A stretch of DNA of 64,000 bases from Apostichopus japonicus (GCF_037975245.1 NC_092580.1:32012001-32076000); one strand, 5' to 3'. Shown: positions 35,596-48,325, counted from the stretch's first letter. The notes: generated from the letters alone by a model not told the origin. Numbers and translations: made by a program.

Positions 35596-36847
35596 CATGG
35601 GCGGCGATCATGGGGGGGACGGGGGGACATGTCCCCCCCAATATTTTAGGTGGGGGGGATATAGTATCTAATATCCCCCCAATATTTGGTGGCATAATTT
35701 TTTTTAAGCATATGTTTTGTATGTTTCTATGATATCGCTAGTAATTTCAAAATAGAAAATGCTTAGATGCAACTTACAAGGCCTGGGAAGTGCCATTTCC
35801 AGCGATCTGGGAGGCATTTTCGGCCAAAATTTTCTTTTGCGCTTCGCGCCAACCTATGGTGGCGCTACGCTTAGAAAGTCTGGGTACAAGCTTTGCCCCT
35901 CCCTTGGCAAATTCCTCGCAAGGCCCCTATCTAACCGTGTCACAATTTGTTACTATATATGACCGAAAGTACCGTAGTTTTTACTTTTTTTCTCGAAATG
36001 AATAGCTAGACGGTACGCATCCGTAATGAAATTTGGTTTGCATCTTGTGTATGAGTGTAAGTACGTACAATCATGTATATGATCCACATCGATATGGGTG
36101 CACTGGGTTTCCATTGTGCCTGTTTCCTACAATATTTCTAACCGCAGGTGCGTAGCCAAGGGAGGGGGGGGTGAAGGGTGGAGACCGCCCTCCCCCTCGA
36201 GCATAGTTTTGGGGTATTTTCTATGATATTGAAGTTTTATAGTAGCCGTTATAAGAGGTTTGAATATTTGTACACCAATAATTTAACTGTCTGAATTTTC
36301 GAAAATTCCTTGACCAACATTCTTCATCATGATACTTCCCTCTACTCGTGCAATTTTGACCGGTCTGTTAGGGGTTGAGGGGAGGGGGGTTCTATATTGG
36401 TTGTCCATAGATGAAATTTTGTGCAACATTATGGGTATGTTTTGAAGTGAATTTATTATTCAAATTCTGAACAAATATTGGGCTTAAAACCTTGAAAAGT
36501 GGGGCTGACGAGTATTGTGGGGCGTTACGTAGAATTACCTACAAGCAATGATCCACAGGAGATGCAATGAGGTCGAACATGATGTGTGACTGGTGACAAT
36601 CTTGAAAAAAGGTTATGAATGAAAAAAAAAACTATTAGGAAAAACTTGGTTCTCAGGCAAAAGTGTACATCTGGTTGGTCATTTTCAAGCCCGAGAAGTG
36701 CCTTTTCCGGTGATCTGGGGGGCTATCAAAACCAAAAATTTTCTTGTACGCTGCGCGCCAACCAATGGTGGCGCTCCGCTTTAAAAGTAATTCGCCTGCA
36801 TCCAAGCAAATGTCCCCCCCAATATTTGAAACAGATCGCCGCCCCTG
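35596..36847. mobile_element. hAT-type composite element, 1252 bp
   Basis: Ends are CATGGGCGGCGATC and the reverse of GATCGCCGCCCCTG, the same family as the 839-bp element at 8526. A perfect 8-bp duplication CCAATGTA (35588-35595 and 36848-36855) flanks it. It contains two ~95-bp core copies (35785-35878 and 36693-36787). The first is part of a truncated relative of the 24981-25249 MITE, in the opposite orientation. Another GTGCGTAGCCAAGGGAGG end-like motif lies near 36148, so at least one element is nested within. Confidence 0.88.
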
Positions 36848-36855
36848 CCAATGTA

Positions 36856-37622
36856 TGCGAGGCTTAAACTATTCAGGGATTATCACAAGACATGTACAAG
36901 TGTATGATTTATACTGTTACTATAGTTTAAATTGGTTAGGACAGATTCACCTGAAAGATTCAGAAGGATAAATGCACAGGAATATTGTTTGCTAACAGAC
37001 AATATGTCCCATACGTCACGCTGTGTCCCATGTACATCACATTTTTAAATTAATTATGTATTTAGTATAAATCATAATTTCAAAACGAATTGTATTTGTT
37101 TTGATAACCTGTAATGTAAATTAGAACATAATATCTTATCAAGTACATCCTTGTCAAAACTTAAAAAAATACAAAAAACCTACCGACAAATGTGACGTAT
37201 GGGACATTCGGTAGTGGAAATGATCTAATTGGCATCATTAAATTAATTAACCAACTTTTCAGCAATTGTCAAAAGTTTGCAAAGAATGGGTCAATGAATT
37301 CCCAAATGAGAAATGAATATAGTTGAATGTACTACTGTAGCTTACTCATCAAGATATAAATGTCCCATACGTAACACTCCTTTAATTAACTATGCAAATT
37401 ATGCACAAATCATTCGTTAAGTACACATATTCTGTTAAATCTCTTTAGGGAATCATAAAACTTCAGGCCTTTAGTTTGACAATAATACCAATTATTCCAT
37501 ATTTTAAGGATTCTTTGAAATTTTAGGTTCAAAGAGACTAAAGCTTAGACTTGCCTAGATACTGCAATAAAACAGAATTAGTTGTAAGCCCATGATTCAC
37601 CTGAATGGTCATTTTACTGGCC
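36856..37622. other. Non-coding spacer with repeated TGTCCCATACGT motif
   Basis: TGTCCCATACGTCAC (about 37004), its reverse complement within GTGACGTATGGGACA (about 37193) and TGTCCCATACGTAAC (about 37361) occur three times, with a shorter TGTCCCATGTACATCAC variant beside the first. The rest is AT-rich and featureless. Confidence 0.55.
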
Positions 37623-40345
37623 ACATCTCTCCTACAGTATACATACTGCTGTTCTATTCACCAAACCTACACATCTCTCCTACAGTGTACATATTGTTGT
37701 TCTATTCACCAAACCTATACATCTCTCCTACAGTATACAAACTGCTGTTCTATTCACCAAACCTACACATCTCTCCTACAGTGTACATATTGCTGCTCTA
37801 TTCATCAATCCTACACATCTCTCCTACAGTGTACATATTGCTGAACATTCTATTCACCAAACCTACACATCTCTCCTACAGTGTACATATTGCTGCTCTA
37901 TTCATCAATCCTACACATCTCTCCTACAGTGTACATATTGCTGAACATTCTATTCACCAAACCTACACATCTCTCCTACAGTGTACATATTGCTGCTCTA
38001 TTCATCAATCCTACACATCTCTCCCTACAGTATACATATTACTGTTCTATTCACCAAACCTACACATCTCTCCTACAGTGTACATATTGCTGCTCTATTC
38101 ATCAATCCTACACATCTCTCCTACAATATACACAGCACTGTTCTTTTCACCAAACCTACACATCTCTCCTACAGTGTACATATTGCTGAACATTCTATTC
38201 ACCAAACCTACACATCTCCCCTACAGTGTACATATTGCTGCTCTATTCATCAATCCTACACATCTCTCCTACAGTATACATATTGCTGTTCTATTCACCA
38301 ACCTACACATCTCTCCTACAGTATACATATTGCTGTTCTATTCACTAAACCTACACAACTCTCCTACAGTATACGTATTTCTGTTCTAATCACTAAACCT
38401 ACACATCTCTCCTACAGCATACATATTGCTGTTCTATTCACCAAACCTGCACATCTCTCCTACAGTAAACATATTGCTGTTCTATTCACCAAACCTACAC
38501 ATCTCTCCTACAGTATACATATTGCTGTTCTTTTCACCAAACCTACACATCTCTCCTACAGTATACATATTGCTGCTCTATTTATCGATCCTACACATCT
38601 CTCCCTACAGTATACAAACTGCTGTTCTATTCACCAAACCTACACATCTCTCCTACAGTAAACATATTGCTGTTAAATTCACCAATCCTACACATCTCTC
38701 CTACAGTATACACAGCACTGTTCTATTCACCAAACCTACACAACTCTCCTACAGTATACATATTGCTGTTAAATTCACAAAACCTATGCATCTCTCCCAC
38801 AGTATACATATTGCTGTTAAATTCACCAATCCTACACATCTCTCCTACAGTATACACAGCACTGTTCTATTCACCAAACCTACACAACTCTCCTACAGTA
38901 TACATATTGCTGTTAAATTCACAAAACCTATGCATCTCTCCTACAGTATACATATTGCTGTTAAATTCACCAATCCTACACATCTCTCCTACAGTATACA
39001 CAGCACTGTTCTATTCACTAAACCTACACAACTCTCCTACAGTATACATATTGCTGTTAAATTCACAAAACCTATGCATCTCTCCTACAGTATACATATT
39101 GCTGTTAAATTCACCAATCCTACACATCTCTCCTACAGTATACACAGCACTGTTCTATTCACCAAACCTACACAACTCTCCTACAGTATACATATTGCTG
39201 TTAAATTCACAAAACCTATGCATCTCTCCTACAGTATACACAGCACTGTTCTATTCACCAATCCTACACAACTCTCCTACAGTATACACAGCACTGTTCT
39301 ATTCACCAAACCTACACAACTCTCCTACAGTATACATATTGCTGTTAAATTCACCAATCCTACACATCTCTCCTACAGTATACACAGCACTGTTCTATTC
39401 ACCAATCCTACACAACTCTCCTACAGTATACATATTGCTGTTAAATTCACCAATCCTACACATCTCTCCTACAGTATACATATTGCTGTTAAATTCACCA
39501 ATCCTACACATCTCTCCTACAGTATACACAGCACTGTTCTATTCACCAAACCTACACAACTCTCCTACAGTATACATATTGCTGTTAAATTCACCAATCC
39601 TACACATCTCTCCTACAGTATACACAGCACTGTTCTATTCACCAATCCTACACAACTCTCCTACAGTATACATATTGCTGTTAAATTCACCAATCCTACA
39701 CATCTCTCCTACAGTATACATATTGCTGTTAAATTCACCAATCCTACACATCTCTCCTACAGTATACACAGCACTGTTCTATTCACCAAACCTACACAAC
39801 TCTCCTACAGTATACATATTGCTGTTAAATTCACCAATCCTACACATCTCTCCTACAGTATACACAGCACTGTTCTATTCACCAAACCTACACAACTCTC
39901 CTACAGTATACATATTGCTGTTAAATTCACAAAACCTATGCATCTCTCCTACAGTATACATATTGCTGTTAAATTCACCAATCCTACACATCTCTCCTAC
40001 AGTATACACAGCACTGTTCTATTCACCAAACCTACACATCTCTCCTACAGCATACATATTGCTGTTAAATTCACCAATCCTACACATCTCTCCTACAGTA
40101 TACACAGCACTGTTCTATTCACCAAACCTATGCATCTCTCCTACAGTATACATATTGCTGTTCTATTCACTAAACCTACACATCTCTCCTACAGCATACA
40201 TATTGCTGTTCTATTCACCAAACCTACACATCTCTTCTACAGTATACATACTGCAGCTCTATTCACCAAACCTACACACCTCTCCTACAGTATATACATA
40301 TTGCTGTTCTATTCACCAAACCTACACATCTCTCCTACAGTAGAC
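37623..40345. repeat. 2.7-kb satellite of 48-bp units (about 56 copies) with higher-order structure
   Basis: The unit reads CTACAGTATACATATTGCTG followed by TTCTATTCACCAAACCTACA and CATCTCTC. The left part (about 37770-38230) contains 48+52-bp dimers, with a 4-bp AACA insertion in alternate units. The right part (about 38660-40050) is built from three unit types: A with CACAGCACTG, B with GTTAAATTCACCAATCC, and C with CACAAAACCTATGCATC. These recur as B-A-C trimers of 144 bp and as A-B series. Because 48 is a multiple of 3, two forward frames stay open for hundreds of codons; this is a by-product and not evidence of protein. Confidence 0.95.
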
Positions 40346-43300
40346 ATATTGGTCATTAATTCTTAGTTACTTTTCTACATTCTTTTGGACAAGTAAAATT
40401 TGCTGTTTGAACAAAACAAAAAGTTAGACCTGGTTGCCCGAGGGAGAACAAGAGAAAAATCCTTAAAATTTGCTCCGATCTTGGAGAGACATGGACAAGT
40501 GTGACTGTCAGAAATATGTGTTTTTAAAAAAACACATTGCCAGAAACAAGGTATTCATTATTTACATGACATAACTCAGCTAGAAACAGAATGTACACAC
40601 CACTGGATAGCATTACATCTACATTTCTATTGTGCGTCATTTGCCTAAGTTACTAAGTGTGTGCTTTTGCTAATATTGAAACTTTATGGTGATAAGGCAG
40701 TCTTCCAGTTTTATTATCTTCTTGTATCCATCAAAAACGACATTTTTGTAAAGATAAAACAATAACACACACATTTTATAGTTGTCAGGATTATTTGTAA
40801 TCATCTGGAAGTGACGGGGTAGATTAACTTTATCCAAGTTAATACAGCATGTTGAATTTGATCAATAATTTGGGGCATCTTTAACCAAATCTAAGGAGTC
40901 CTCGTCAAAATGAGAAATTACGGTGTCCGGATTGCTTTACTTGGCAAGCATGAACTAACAAGAATACTTGATTCTAACCATATTGCTTGCCCAGGCACCT
41001 GCTGATATAGTTCTTCTTATGTAAAATTTGAGTGATTAAACAAATTTTTCACCAAGTCTTTAGATTGTTTGATACAAAAGTTGACTTCTCAAGCTACTGA
41101 AGTACAGAATTTCTAATTTGAATTTTTACCAAAAGCAATGCAAATAGCTCGATTGTTCAAATCCAGGGCTCTTTTATGCTGTCACCTGTTTTGACAGAAT
41201 TCTGGGATTTGCTTTGGTTTTGGATAAGCTGTTACATATCTGTCAGAAGTGGGTTTTGAGGGTTAGTGACAATGTACATATTTTCAGATTTGAACTTAAT
41301 TGTTATTAGCAATATGCTGAACCAAAATGCCATCAATCTGTTGCAGATATTGATAGGAATCTCTTTCATACAGTAGTATAATTAATATTTTATCATTTTG
41401 ATGGCTACATATTAACTTTAATTCCATCCTATGCATGATAAAAATTTTATCTAAAAAGTACATCTGACCTCAGTGAAATGAAGTATTTAAGAATAATTTA
41501 CTGGGTGGGGATGCTTTATAATTATTTTCCGGTTTTTTAAAACTTATTTTATAAAACAACTGGTTAGCAACTTATTTCCTAAATTAAATTCAGATGAACT
41601 TAAAACCCCGGCAGTTTGGAAAGTTTGAGTAGTTTACTGACTTTCAATCATACTTCTTGTATTATTACCAAAACGTTGCAGGCTTCAACTATCATAACAA
41701 TTTACAATATTGTCACAAATTATGCATTAGGATATTGAAATAAAGACCTGGCGTAACTGCATAAAAACAGATCTGTTTTTGTTCATTAGTTTCGGTTGGG
41801 CACTTGTTACTATGCTACTAACTATTTAATATTGTCAGTAATCAAATATATATTAAAATAATAGAAAGTTACTGGTTAGATCTGAGAGTTGATTTTGGCT
41901 ATTTTTAATGAAGAGCTGTCTTTCGTTATATAACATTGGAAAAGGGAAAAGGTATGTTTACGAATTGATATTGTGTACAACAGATGCTAAGTAATGAGCA
42001 TATTTTCCTGTCTCTCAAAACAGGTTAACATTTTATAATTCAGTGGGTTAATTCACTGACAAAATAAGCTTAATTCATCCCAAATCTTATATGCAAATGA
42101 TATTTATATGGTATATAGCAGTAGTGCATGTATTTAGGGAGTAATGTTAACATGGTAGTAATTGAGGGAGCAATCACAATATATTTGCTATACATGTACT
42201 ATTAGTCATTGCATGGTTGATTAGGTGCACTTTCTAGACACTAAATCAGCTCGAAATAATGTCGATTTTTATGTAACTCTTTATGAAAGATATCTTTAAT
42301 ACATTTAGTGATATATATATATATATATATATATTATAAACTTGAACACTAAAATATTTAATGTTAAACACTGACAGTATTTGTGTCTTTAATAAAGGAG
42401 GTATCAAGGTATAATGCACAGAAGGATTTAGTTTACAACTTTACATTCATGTGATGTCATGTTGATCTACTATAGTTGTTACTGTTCTAGATTGGCTAAT
42501 GGTAGATAACTAGTTCTGTCATTCAACTTTCCTTTAAATACTTAATGAGTTTCTCCTGGCAGATATCAACAATTAAACAAATTAGGAAATTGCTGATAAC
42601 ATCTCAGAGGTGTGTTTACATAAGAAGTTTTAAAAAATTAGCAAAGAGAAGAGAAAACCGAGATAAAACTGCAGACATGTACGTACAGATGATAACCATC
42701 ATAAGAAATTTGGCTGGTATCTAAGGATTTGTGTTGTTGTCTTTAATACAGAGTATATACTACAGAGAGTGAAAGCCTGTATAAGGAACACTAATTACAT
42801 ATGCGTTCTCAGTCAATCATGAAAAATCACAAGTTACGCTGGAGTCTAACTGTGTGCACTCATGCAACATGTGACTATATAAATATCAAAGGGCAATTCA
42901 TGGTTGGGAGATCATTCAAGTACAATAGTTCTCTTCAACTCCAGACATTGCGCAATGTCTAGTGTCTCTTTGAAGCAGTGATTAAATTAGTCACGGTCAT
43001 TAGCTCTGCTAGTGAAGCAAAACAAAGCATCACAGATATATATAGTAAAGGCCGTCTGGTGTCATAGAACTTATAGATATAACAACATTTGGAACAAATG
43101 TTTGTGCCAAAGTTATAAATATTCATACATAAAGAGCTGTATTCAAGCACGAGTGCCTGTGAAATGCCCATAGCATATTTGTTCTCTTTAAAGCAATGTG
43201 GCAATTTTTGTGTACCATGACAATTTTGGAATCTTTGCATATAGTCATTTGAAGATTCTTTTATCCTGCCTTGAACCCCAAATTTCAGGTATAATAAAAA

Positions 43301-43430
43301 TAACAGGGTAACATAGCATGGTCCAATGAGGTAGTAGGTGAGAGATGGAGTAAAATATATGAATCAGCCTTTTGATTCCTTGCTGGAAGTCAGAAGGAGG
43401 TCTTTGCCATGGTGACTGATGGCTTGTATG
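40346..43430. other. AT-rich stretch, no recognised gene
   Basis: I see no coding exon or repeat apart from an (AT)n run at about 42311-42336. The ORF at 42959-43240 on the minus strand has no recognisable domain. Confidence 0.5.
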
Positions 43431-43434
43431 TGTG

Positions 43435-43700
43435 TGTATGTTGTCTCGCTTGTTAAACATGATAACTGAAAAACTACATGGTGGGTAAACTTCATATTTG
43501 GTATGTGGATGTTCCGTATTGGGTACAAGAACCCTATTGTTTTCTGCAGAGGTCAAAAGTCAATTGAGGTCAAAGGCGGTTAAAATATGAAAACCTTGTA
43601 AACAGATAGCGAGTGAACTTCATATAGTATGTGGCTCCACCTAGTGAAAAACTTGCATTATTTTCTGTGGAGGTCAGAGGTTATTTGAGCTCAATCAAAT
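43435..43700. repeat. ~130-bp repeat family, third location (about two units)
   Basis: ATGGTGGGTAAACTTCATAT, AAGAACCCTATTGTTTTCTG, GAGGTCAAAAGTCAATTGAG and AACCTTGTAAACA match the units at 32393 and 33838. Confidence 0.65.
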
Positions 43701-43851
43701 GTAGAAGCATAGCTGATTGGACCTATGAAAAGGTGATCATCTGTGATCTTAAGAGACATTTGGAGTACTCTGTCTAGAACTGAGGTCAGAGGGATTATTA
43801 ATTTAACTGGTCCCATGACAATGAAGTGTCACATTGTATGTATTTGTATGT

Positions 43852-44037
43852 ATTTTAGATCCTCCTGAAAGCAGGAAACCTAAGTCAGTCTCTTACATTC
43901 ATAATTAACGTCCATGATTATGAATTGTAAATTGTCCACTACTCTGTAACTGGACGACATACATTAATCTGGGAGTGACTCGAACCGGGGACCTTATGAT
44001 TGGAAGGCACCGGCGTTGACCACTGAGCTAGCACTCC
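43852..44037 (-). mobile_element. tRNA-derived SINE (family 1), minus strand
   Basis: Read on the minus strand, a tRNA-like head starts GGAGTGCTAGCTCAGTGGTC (A box) and continues to CCCCGGTTCGAGTCACTCCC (B box). A body then follows with TTAATGTATGTCGTCCAG, ATCATGGACGTTAATTATGA and TAAGAGACTGACTTAG. The same body is present on the plus strand at about 58652-58880. The tRNA-like head is degenerate and this is not a functional tRNA gene. Confidence 0.82.
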
Positions 44038-44832
44038 ACATTGATTAGGTACCAGCCACTTGATTTAATTGATATGAATTACCTAGACTGCAGATAAACC
44101 CAGGGAGCTGCTACCCTCTGTCTCTGATAAAATGTGTTTTTCCTCATAATAAGGTAGTAATGTATTCCATTAAGAAATTGAAATCTTAAGTGCTGGTATC
44201 TACTTTCTTTTTTCTTGGAAAGAAACCAAACCCTATTATGCAAACTGCCCAAAGAATCAGGAAAGCCTTTGGGATTCTGTTTCTTGTTTGCAGGTTCAGT
44301 CCAGAGTAAATCTCTGAGATAATTTAATACTGAAATCCTGTAGTAATGCAGTTCACTACTTTCATTGTAGCTTCAGTAGGTTTTCTATAGTGTATTCAAT
44401 CATGCATAATTATCATTCCCTATCAAATAAAATGCAAATTGTAGGTTATGTCCCACATCGAGACCGTCGTTTCCGTTATATACAGTAATATAGTATGGAG
44501 CGTAACTTTCAGAAAATGATGCTGGTATAATTATAGGTAATACAACCTAGTAGTGCATGGATTACAATCTACAACATCTCAAAAATTCATTTGTGGTGCA
44601 ATCATCCATTGAAAGCAAGATTTCAAAATAACAATTGGAATATAGTGGAAAGTGTTATTTGTCGCTATTCGCAGCCCATGCAACTTAAGTTTACTTTTGC
44701 GCCATAGCAGCCACGTGTTCACTGTCTGAAAACATCGTGCATAGGAAAGACCTCGGGCGACAGCTGTAGGTACATGCTGTAAGCATCAGAATTAGAGCCA
44801 ACGATCAGAGCTCAAAGTAAGTCAGTTTTACA
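44038..44832 (+). other. Upstream flank, probably including the LTR of a retrotransposon
   Basis: The stretch ending ...GTCAGTTTTACA at 44832 directly precedes a primer-binding site, so its right part should be an LTR. I cannot fix the left LTR boundary; a TGTCCCACATCG at about 44449 is one candidate. No second LTR copy was found downstream. Confidence 0.35.
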
Positions 44833-44843
44833 TGGTAGCAGAG
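44833..44843 (+). other. Primer-binding site matching initiator-Met tRNA 3' end
   Basis: TGGTAGCAGAG is the complement of the CTCTGCTACCA 3' end of metazoan initiator methionine tRNA, a common primer for LTR retrotransposons. It follows a CA dinucleotide and precedes a gag-like start by 20 bp. Confidence 0.65.
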
Positions 44844-44863
44844 CGAGGTTTCGCCAATATATC

Positions 44864-45004
44864 ATGGCGCAATCATCCTACAAAATGAACATGTGGCAGT
44901 TGGTCATGGACTTGGATACGAAGAAACAAGCGCTGGCCATAGCGTTGTCACTTAGCGGCAAAGCACATGAACTTGCACTGGAATTAGACGCGAAAGTAAC
45001 TTAA
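44864..45004 (+). pseudogene. LTR-retrotransposon gag N-terminal fragment (46 aa)
   Basis: The frame begins ATG at 44864 and stops at 45002-45004. Its segment KKQALAIALSLSGKAHELAL resembles the 'K..ALAIALSL.G.A.E.ALEL' stretch of retrotransposon Gag proteins. Its place just after a primer-binding site supports this. The rest of the element is not recognisable downstream. Confidence 0.55.
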
Positions 45005-45507
45005 GTCAACAGAAACATCAAAGATGTCTCCGAGAATAACTTTAGTGTTCAAATTTTGTGTATCAGTTTTGAAGGCTCTTTGTGTCATATGAAATACTAT
45101 GGTTGTTTCTAGTGTACAAAAGCTTTTATACTTCTTTGCACTTGCACAGCAATTTTTGACCATCTTGCTCCCAAATAAAGTCCCCAAAACAGTCTCAAAA
45201 CCCTTCCCTAGACAAACAAAGGATACTTATCCAGGCTGCGCACGATTGACAACAATACTTCTACATATATGCCATACAAGGTTTTGTTCATTGCTGCCAT
45301 TAAATCACAATGATGTACATATTTATAAATACATATTTATAGCAATGCAGCGGGACCAGAAGTAAGATAACTTTTCGAGTCTGTTCCCTCTTGTCTTTAA
45401 TATCTCCAATGGATAACAATCTAGATTCCTTGGTAACCGTTCCGAATGAATTAGGTTGAAAAGTATTTCAAGGATAAACAAACGATGTTGGCACTTTGGT
45501 TGGTAGA

Positions 45508-45655
45508 ATGAGAAGGAAGGGCATTGACCGGAGGGGTGGGTCATAGAGGGCGCACAGTGTTAAAAGGTTACAAGGACATTCTAGAACGAGAGTGCTAAGT
45601 TTGTGGGGAGACAGGTAGGCTCATCACTGGTATACATATCCAAACCAGTAAATTT
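45508..45655 (+). mobile_element. Solo right-end fragment of a DIRS-type element
   Basis: GAGAAGGAAGGGCATTGACC, CACAGTGTTAAAAGGTTACA, GGACATTCTAGAAC, TGTGGGGAGACAGGTA and AAACCAGTAAATTTT follow the same order as the right end of the 54748-61643 element (61494-61643), at lower identity. It is a diverged family member in the same orientation. Confidence 0.75.
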
Positions 45656-48061
45656 TGGGATTTATACATCTTTGTACTTAATTGTATAGCAATTGGACCA
45701 ATTTGCATAGTATTACTTTGTGATGCCATACCTGATAAATTACTCTCTGCGTCGTCGTCGGTTAAATGAGTTGCCAAACATCAGATCTCTATGGAAAAGA
45801 TCTTCCGTACAGCTTACATTACAATGCCATTTCTTTGCTTTCAAGATTAATTCTCCCCAATCTGTCAGAATTTTACAATGTCCATCAAGCAAAACATGAA
45901 CTTGTTGAAAAGTTTCAAATTTCTACCAAATTTTCTGTGATCTCGCCTCATTTAGAAACTGATCTCATTTGCATAATTTTTGAGTAATATTGACCTTAAT
46001 AAAATAACATTTTTGAGCTGTTCAGTATCCTATCTTTAATATAATACAGCTGATTTGGGGTCCATATTGGTCTATATTTATGTACACACTACTTGGTCCT
46101 AAAATGCCACTCCAATTCAGTTCATTTCAGATTTGACTTTAGGATAAATACTTGTGCATGTCAGTTTATAACACATTCCCTTTGCAGCTTGGGTATGCTC
46201 ATCATAAATAACACCTACAGTATGTGCAAAAAACAAGAATTGTTACTGTTTGGGGAAACCAAGAATAAATTGATCTTTGGGCAGGTTTTCGTGTGTGCTC
46301 ACTACATTATTTGCAGGATGTGAGTGGGCTTAAATGGCTCACATATATGTAGTTGCTAAGTTTGTTCAAAACATCTCAACATTGAAGAGATTCTAAATTG
46401 GGAACCGTTTTCCTTCCTTTTTCCTTACTTTTGATTACTTTTTTTTACCAAAATGAAATGTCATTAAGCAAAGAGTTTAAAGGAGTCTATCTGTCTTGTA
46501 GTCATGTTGATTGAAGTCATCTCAGTTGTTATTTTGTCTGTTGGGTATAAAATCTTGATACTTGTGTATGATCAAATTTCTGGAAATTTCCCTGGAGTTT
46601 ATGGTGATTTTGAGAATCCCTTTACAGGTCTCATTTGGTAATACTTGCCAAAGGGAATCTGTTGTATAAACATCTGGTCATATATTTGTTCATGTGTATG
46701 TGCATGTATCTGTATGGGTGTGTGTGAATCTAACTTGTAAAATTATAGTAACTTTTGATGTCCTGTAACAAGTTCTAGGTATTTATAAGTGGAGGTAAAA
46801 ATTCTCTCAACTAAAGAGAGATCAGAATATCAAAGCTTACATATTTTAATCACTGAAATGTATGACTTTACAACTCTGGTTTTACTGAGACTGAAATTCC
46901 AGCACATGACCTGCATTGTCTGGATTGTTAATGGGACTTTGTTTTTATATTTAAATATCCATATTCCCTTTTCAAATGTGATCCTTTGAAATTGGAATGT
47001 TTTTGCGAGCTTTCTATGTACTCAAGAAATCAATGAGCAAATTCATTTATTTTCAATTATTTTTTCTCCAGTTTATTGATCGATCTTCCATGTTTCATGT
47101 TTGAAGGTCACATATCTTTACTACTTAAGTCAATTGTTTTTGTATAATAACGAAGCCATTTATAATACAGTATTTGCCCAATTTACAGTACATTCATATT
47201 TGGGGTTTAGGTTTTTCACTTTCTACTTTATAGATTTCAGTTTGATTCTTTTGGTGAAAAAATATAATATTTAAGATATAAGAAACTCAGGTGTGTTGCA
47301 ATCATTAATATTCTTCAATCATTAAATGAATGTTGCAGGTCATTAATATTCAGGCATTGTTGCTGCTTTGAAGAGATAAATCCACTGTGCTAAACGACAA
47401 CATTTCTGTTCTGCTAGTTTGTTATCTCCAATTTAAATGACATCTTGTTTCAAACTGAATTTCTGTGGATGCGGCTTTTGAGGTCAATTCCATTTGATAT
47501 CTGCTATGATAACCATTTGATTATACTGCAGGAAATATATATCTGCAATTTACTTTGCTCATAGTGGTCTTACCTATCTCCAAACTACATTTGCACTATC
47601 CCATCTACGTTACAAGTTTAGAGGAAACATTTGATGATTGATTGTACTACTGTAAGTAGTTAATGGATTGTGATGTCATCATGACAAATGTTCTTCAGAA
47701 ATTTTGCTTTATAATAATAATGATATCCCTAGATGTGAAATGTATATTAAAACACTTAGCATTTGGACTGTTGCTTTAAATCATAGCCGTTCATATTGAA
47801 CTTCAATAGTGCCGTCCAAATTCAAGATTTTACCATATATATGCTTGTAACGATATTATATTTTCTTTGTGAAGAATTGATTATCAAATAAAAGAAAAAA
47901 AAGGATAAATGGAAGATCTGTTAATAACAAAAGTAAAAATATGCTAAAATCTAATGATTAAGTGCTGTTTGCATGTAATTTTGCGGAGTTTGTTCACAGC
48001 TTTCAAAGCTTTGTACAAACTTCAAATGTTTGTGATAATATTTGCTCTCATGTAAACATAA
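45656..48061. other. AT-rich stretch, no recognised gene
   Basis: No exon, RNA gene or repeat with support. The frames at 45766, 46093 and 46789 have no domain or splice support. Confidence 0.5.
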
Positions 48062-48325
48062 CTTCTCCACCCTCGTGAGGATGCAGAACACTTAAAGCAC
48101 GATTTTACTGCAGCATTTGATTATGAAGTACTCAGACTTCCAGTAGTTACACTTCATACTAATTCAATCATTGAAACTAGATTACGATTACCTGGAGACT
48201 ATGAAGAGGGTCTGAGATTATTGTTTGGCGAATGCGTCAGAATAATAGACGTTCCTGATAGAAATAATCGGTTTATAGTATTAACTTATGTTATGTACGC
48301 ATATATGGTTCTGACAGCTCAGTAA
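48062..48325 (+). CDS. Unrecognised 87-codon open frame, possible terminal exon or retroelement relic
   Basis: The frame is open from the TAA at 48059-48061 to a TAA at 48323-48325. It reads with normal amino-acid composition, including EDAEHLKHDFTAAFDYEVLR, ETRLRLPGDYEEGLRLLFGE and VPDRNNRFIVLTYVMYAY. There is no good start codon near the left end. A possible acceptor is GAGGATGCAG|AA at 48086 after a short pyrimidine stretch. I do not recognise the family. It could be the last exon of a host gene, a retroelement fragment or chance. Confidence 0.25.
   Translation, partial: LLHPREDAEHLKHDFTAAFDYEVLRLPVVTLHTNSIIETRLRLPGDYEEGLRLLFGECVRIIDVPDRNNRFIVLTYVMYAYMVLTAQ

Noticed and set aside
35759-36867. 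Similar small frames (SSDLGGIFGQNFLLR-like) recurring at several places
   Set aside because: They are chance translations of the shared ~95-bp core in different frames and orientations. Frames are not kept across copies.
38426-40366. 646-codon and 558-codon plus-strand open frames
   Set aside because: They are two frames of the same 48-bp satellite, which stays open because the unit length is a multiple of three and lacks stops. There is no domain, and both frames are equally repetitive.
43970-44037. Functional tRNA gene on the minus strand
   Set aside because: A- and B-box-like sequences are present, but the head is degenerate and continues into a SINE body shared with 58652-58880.
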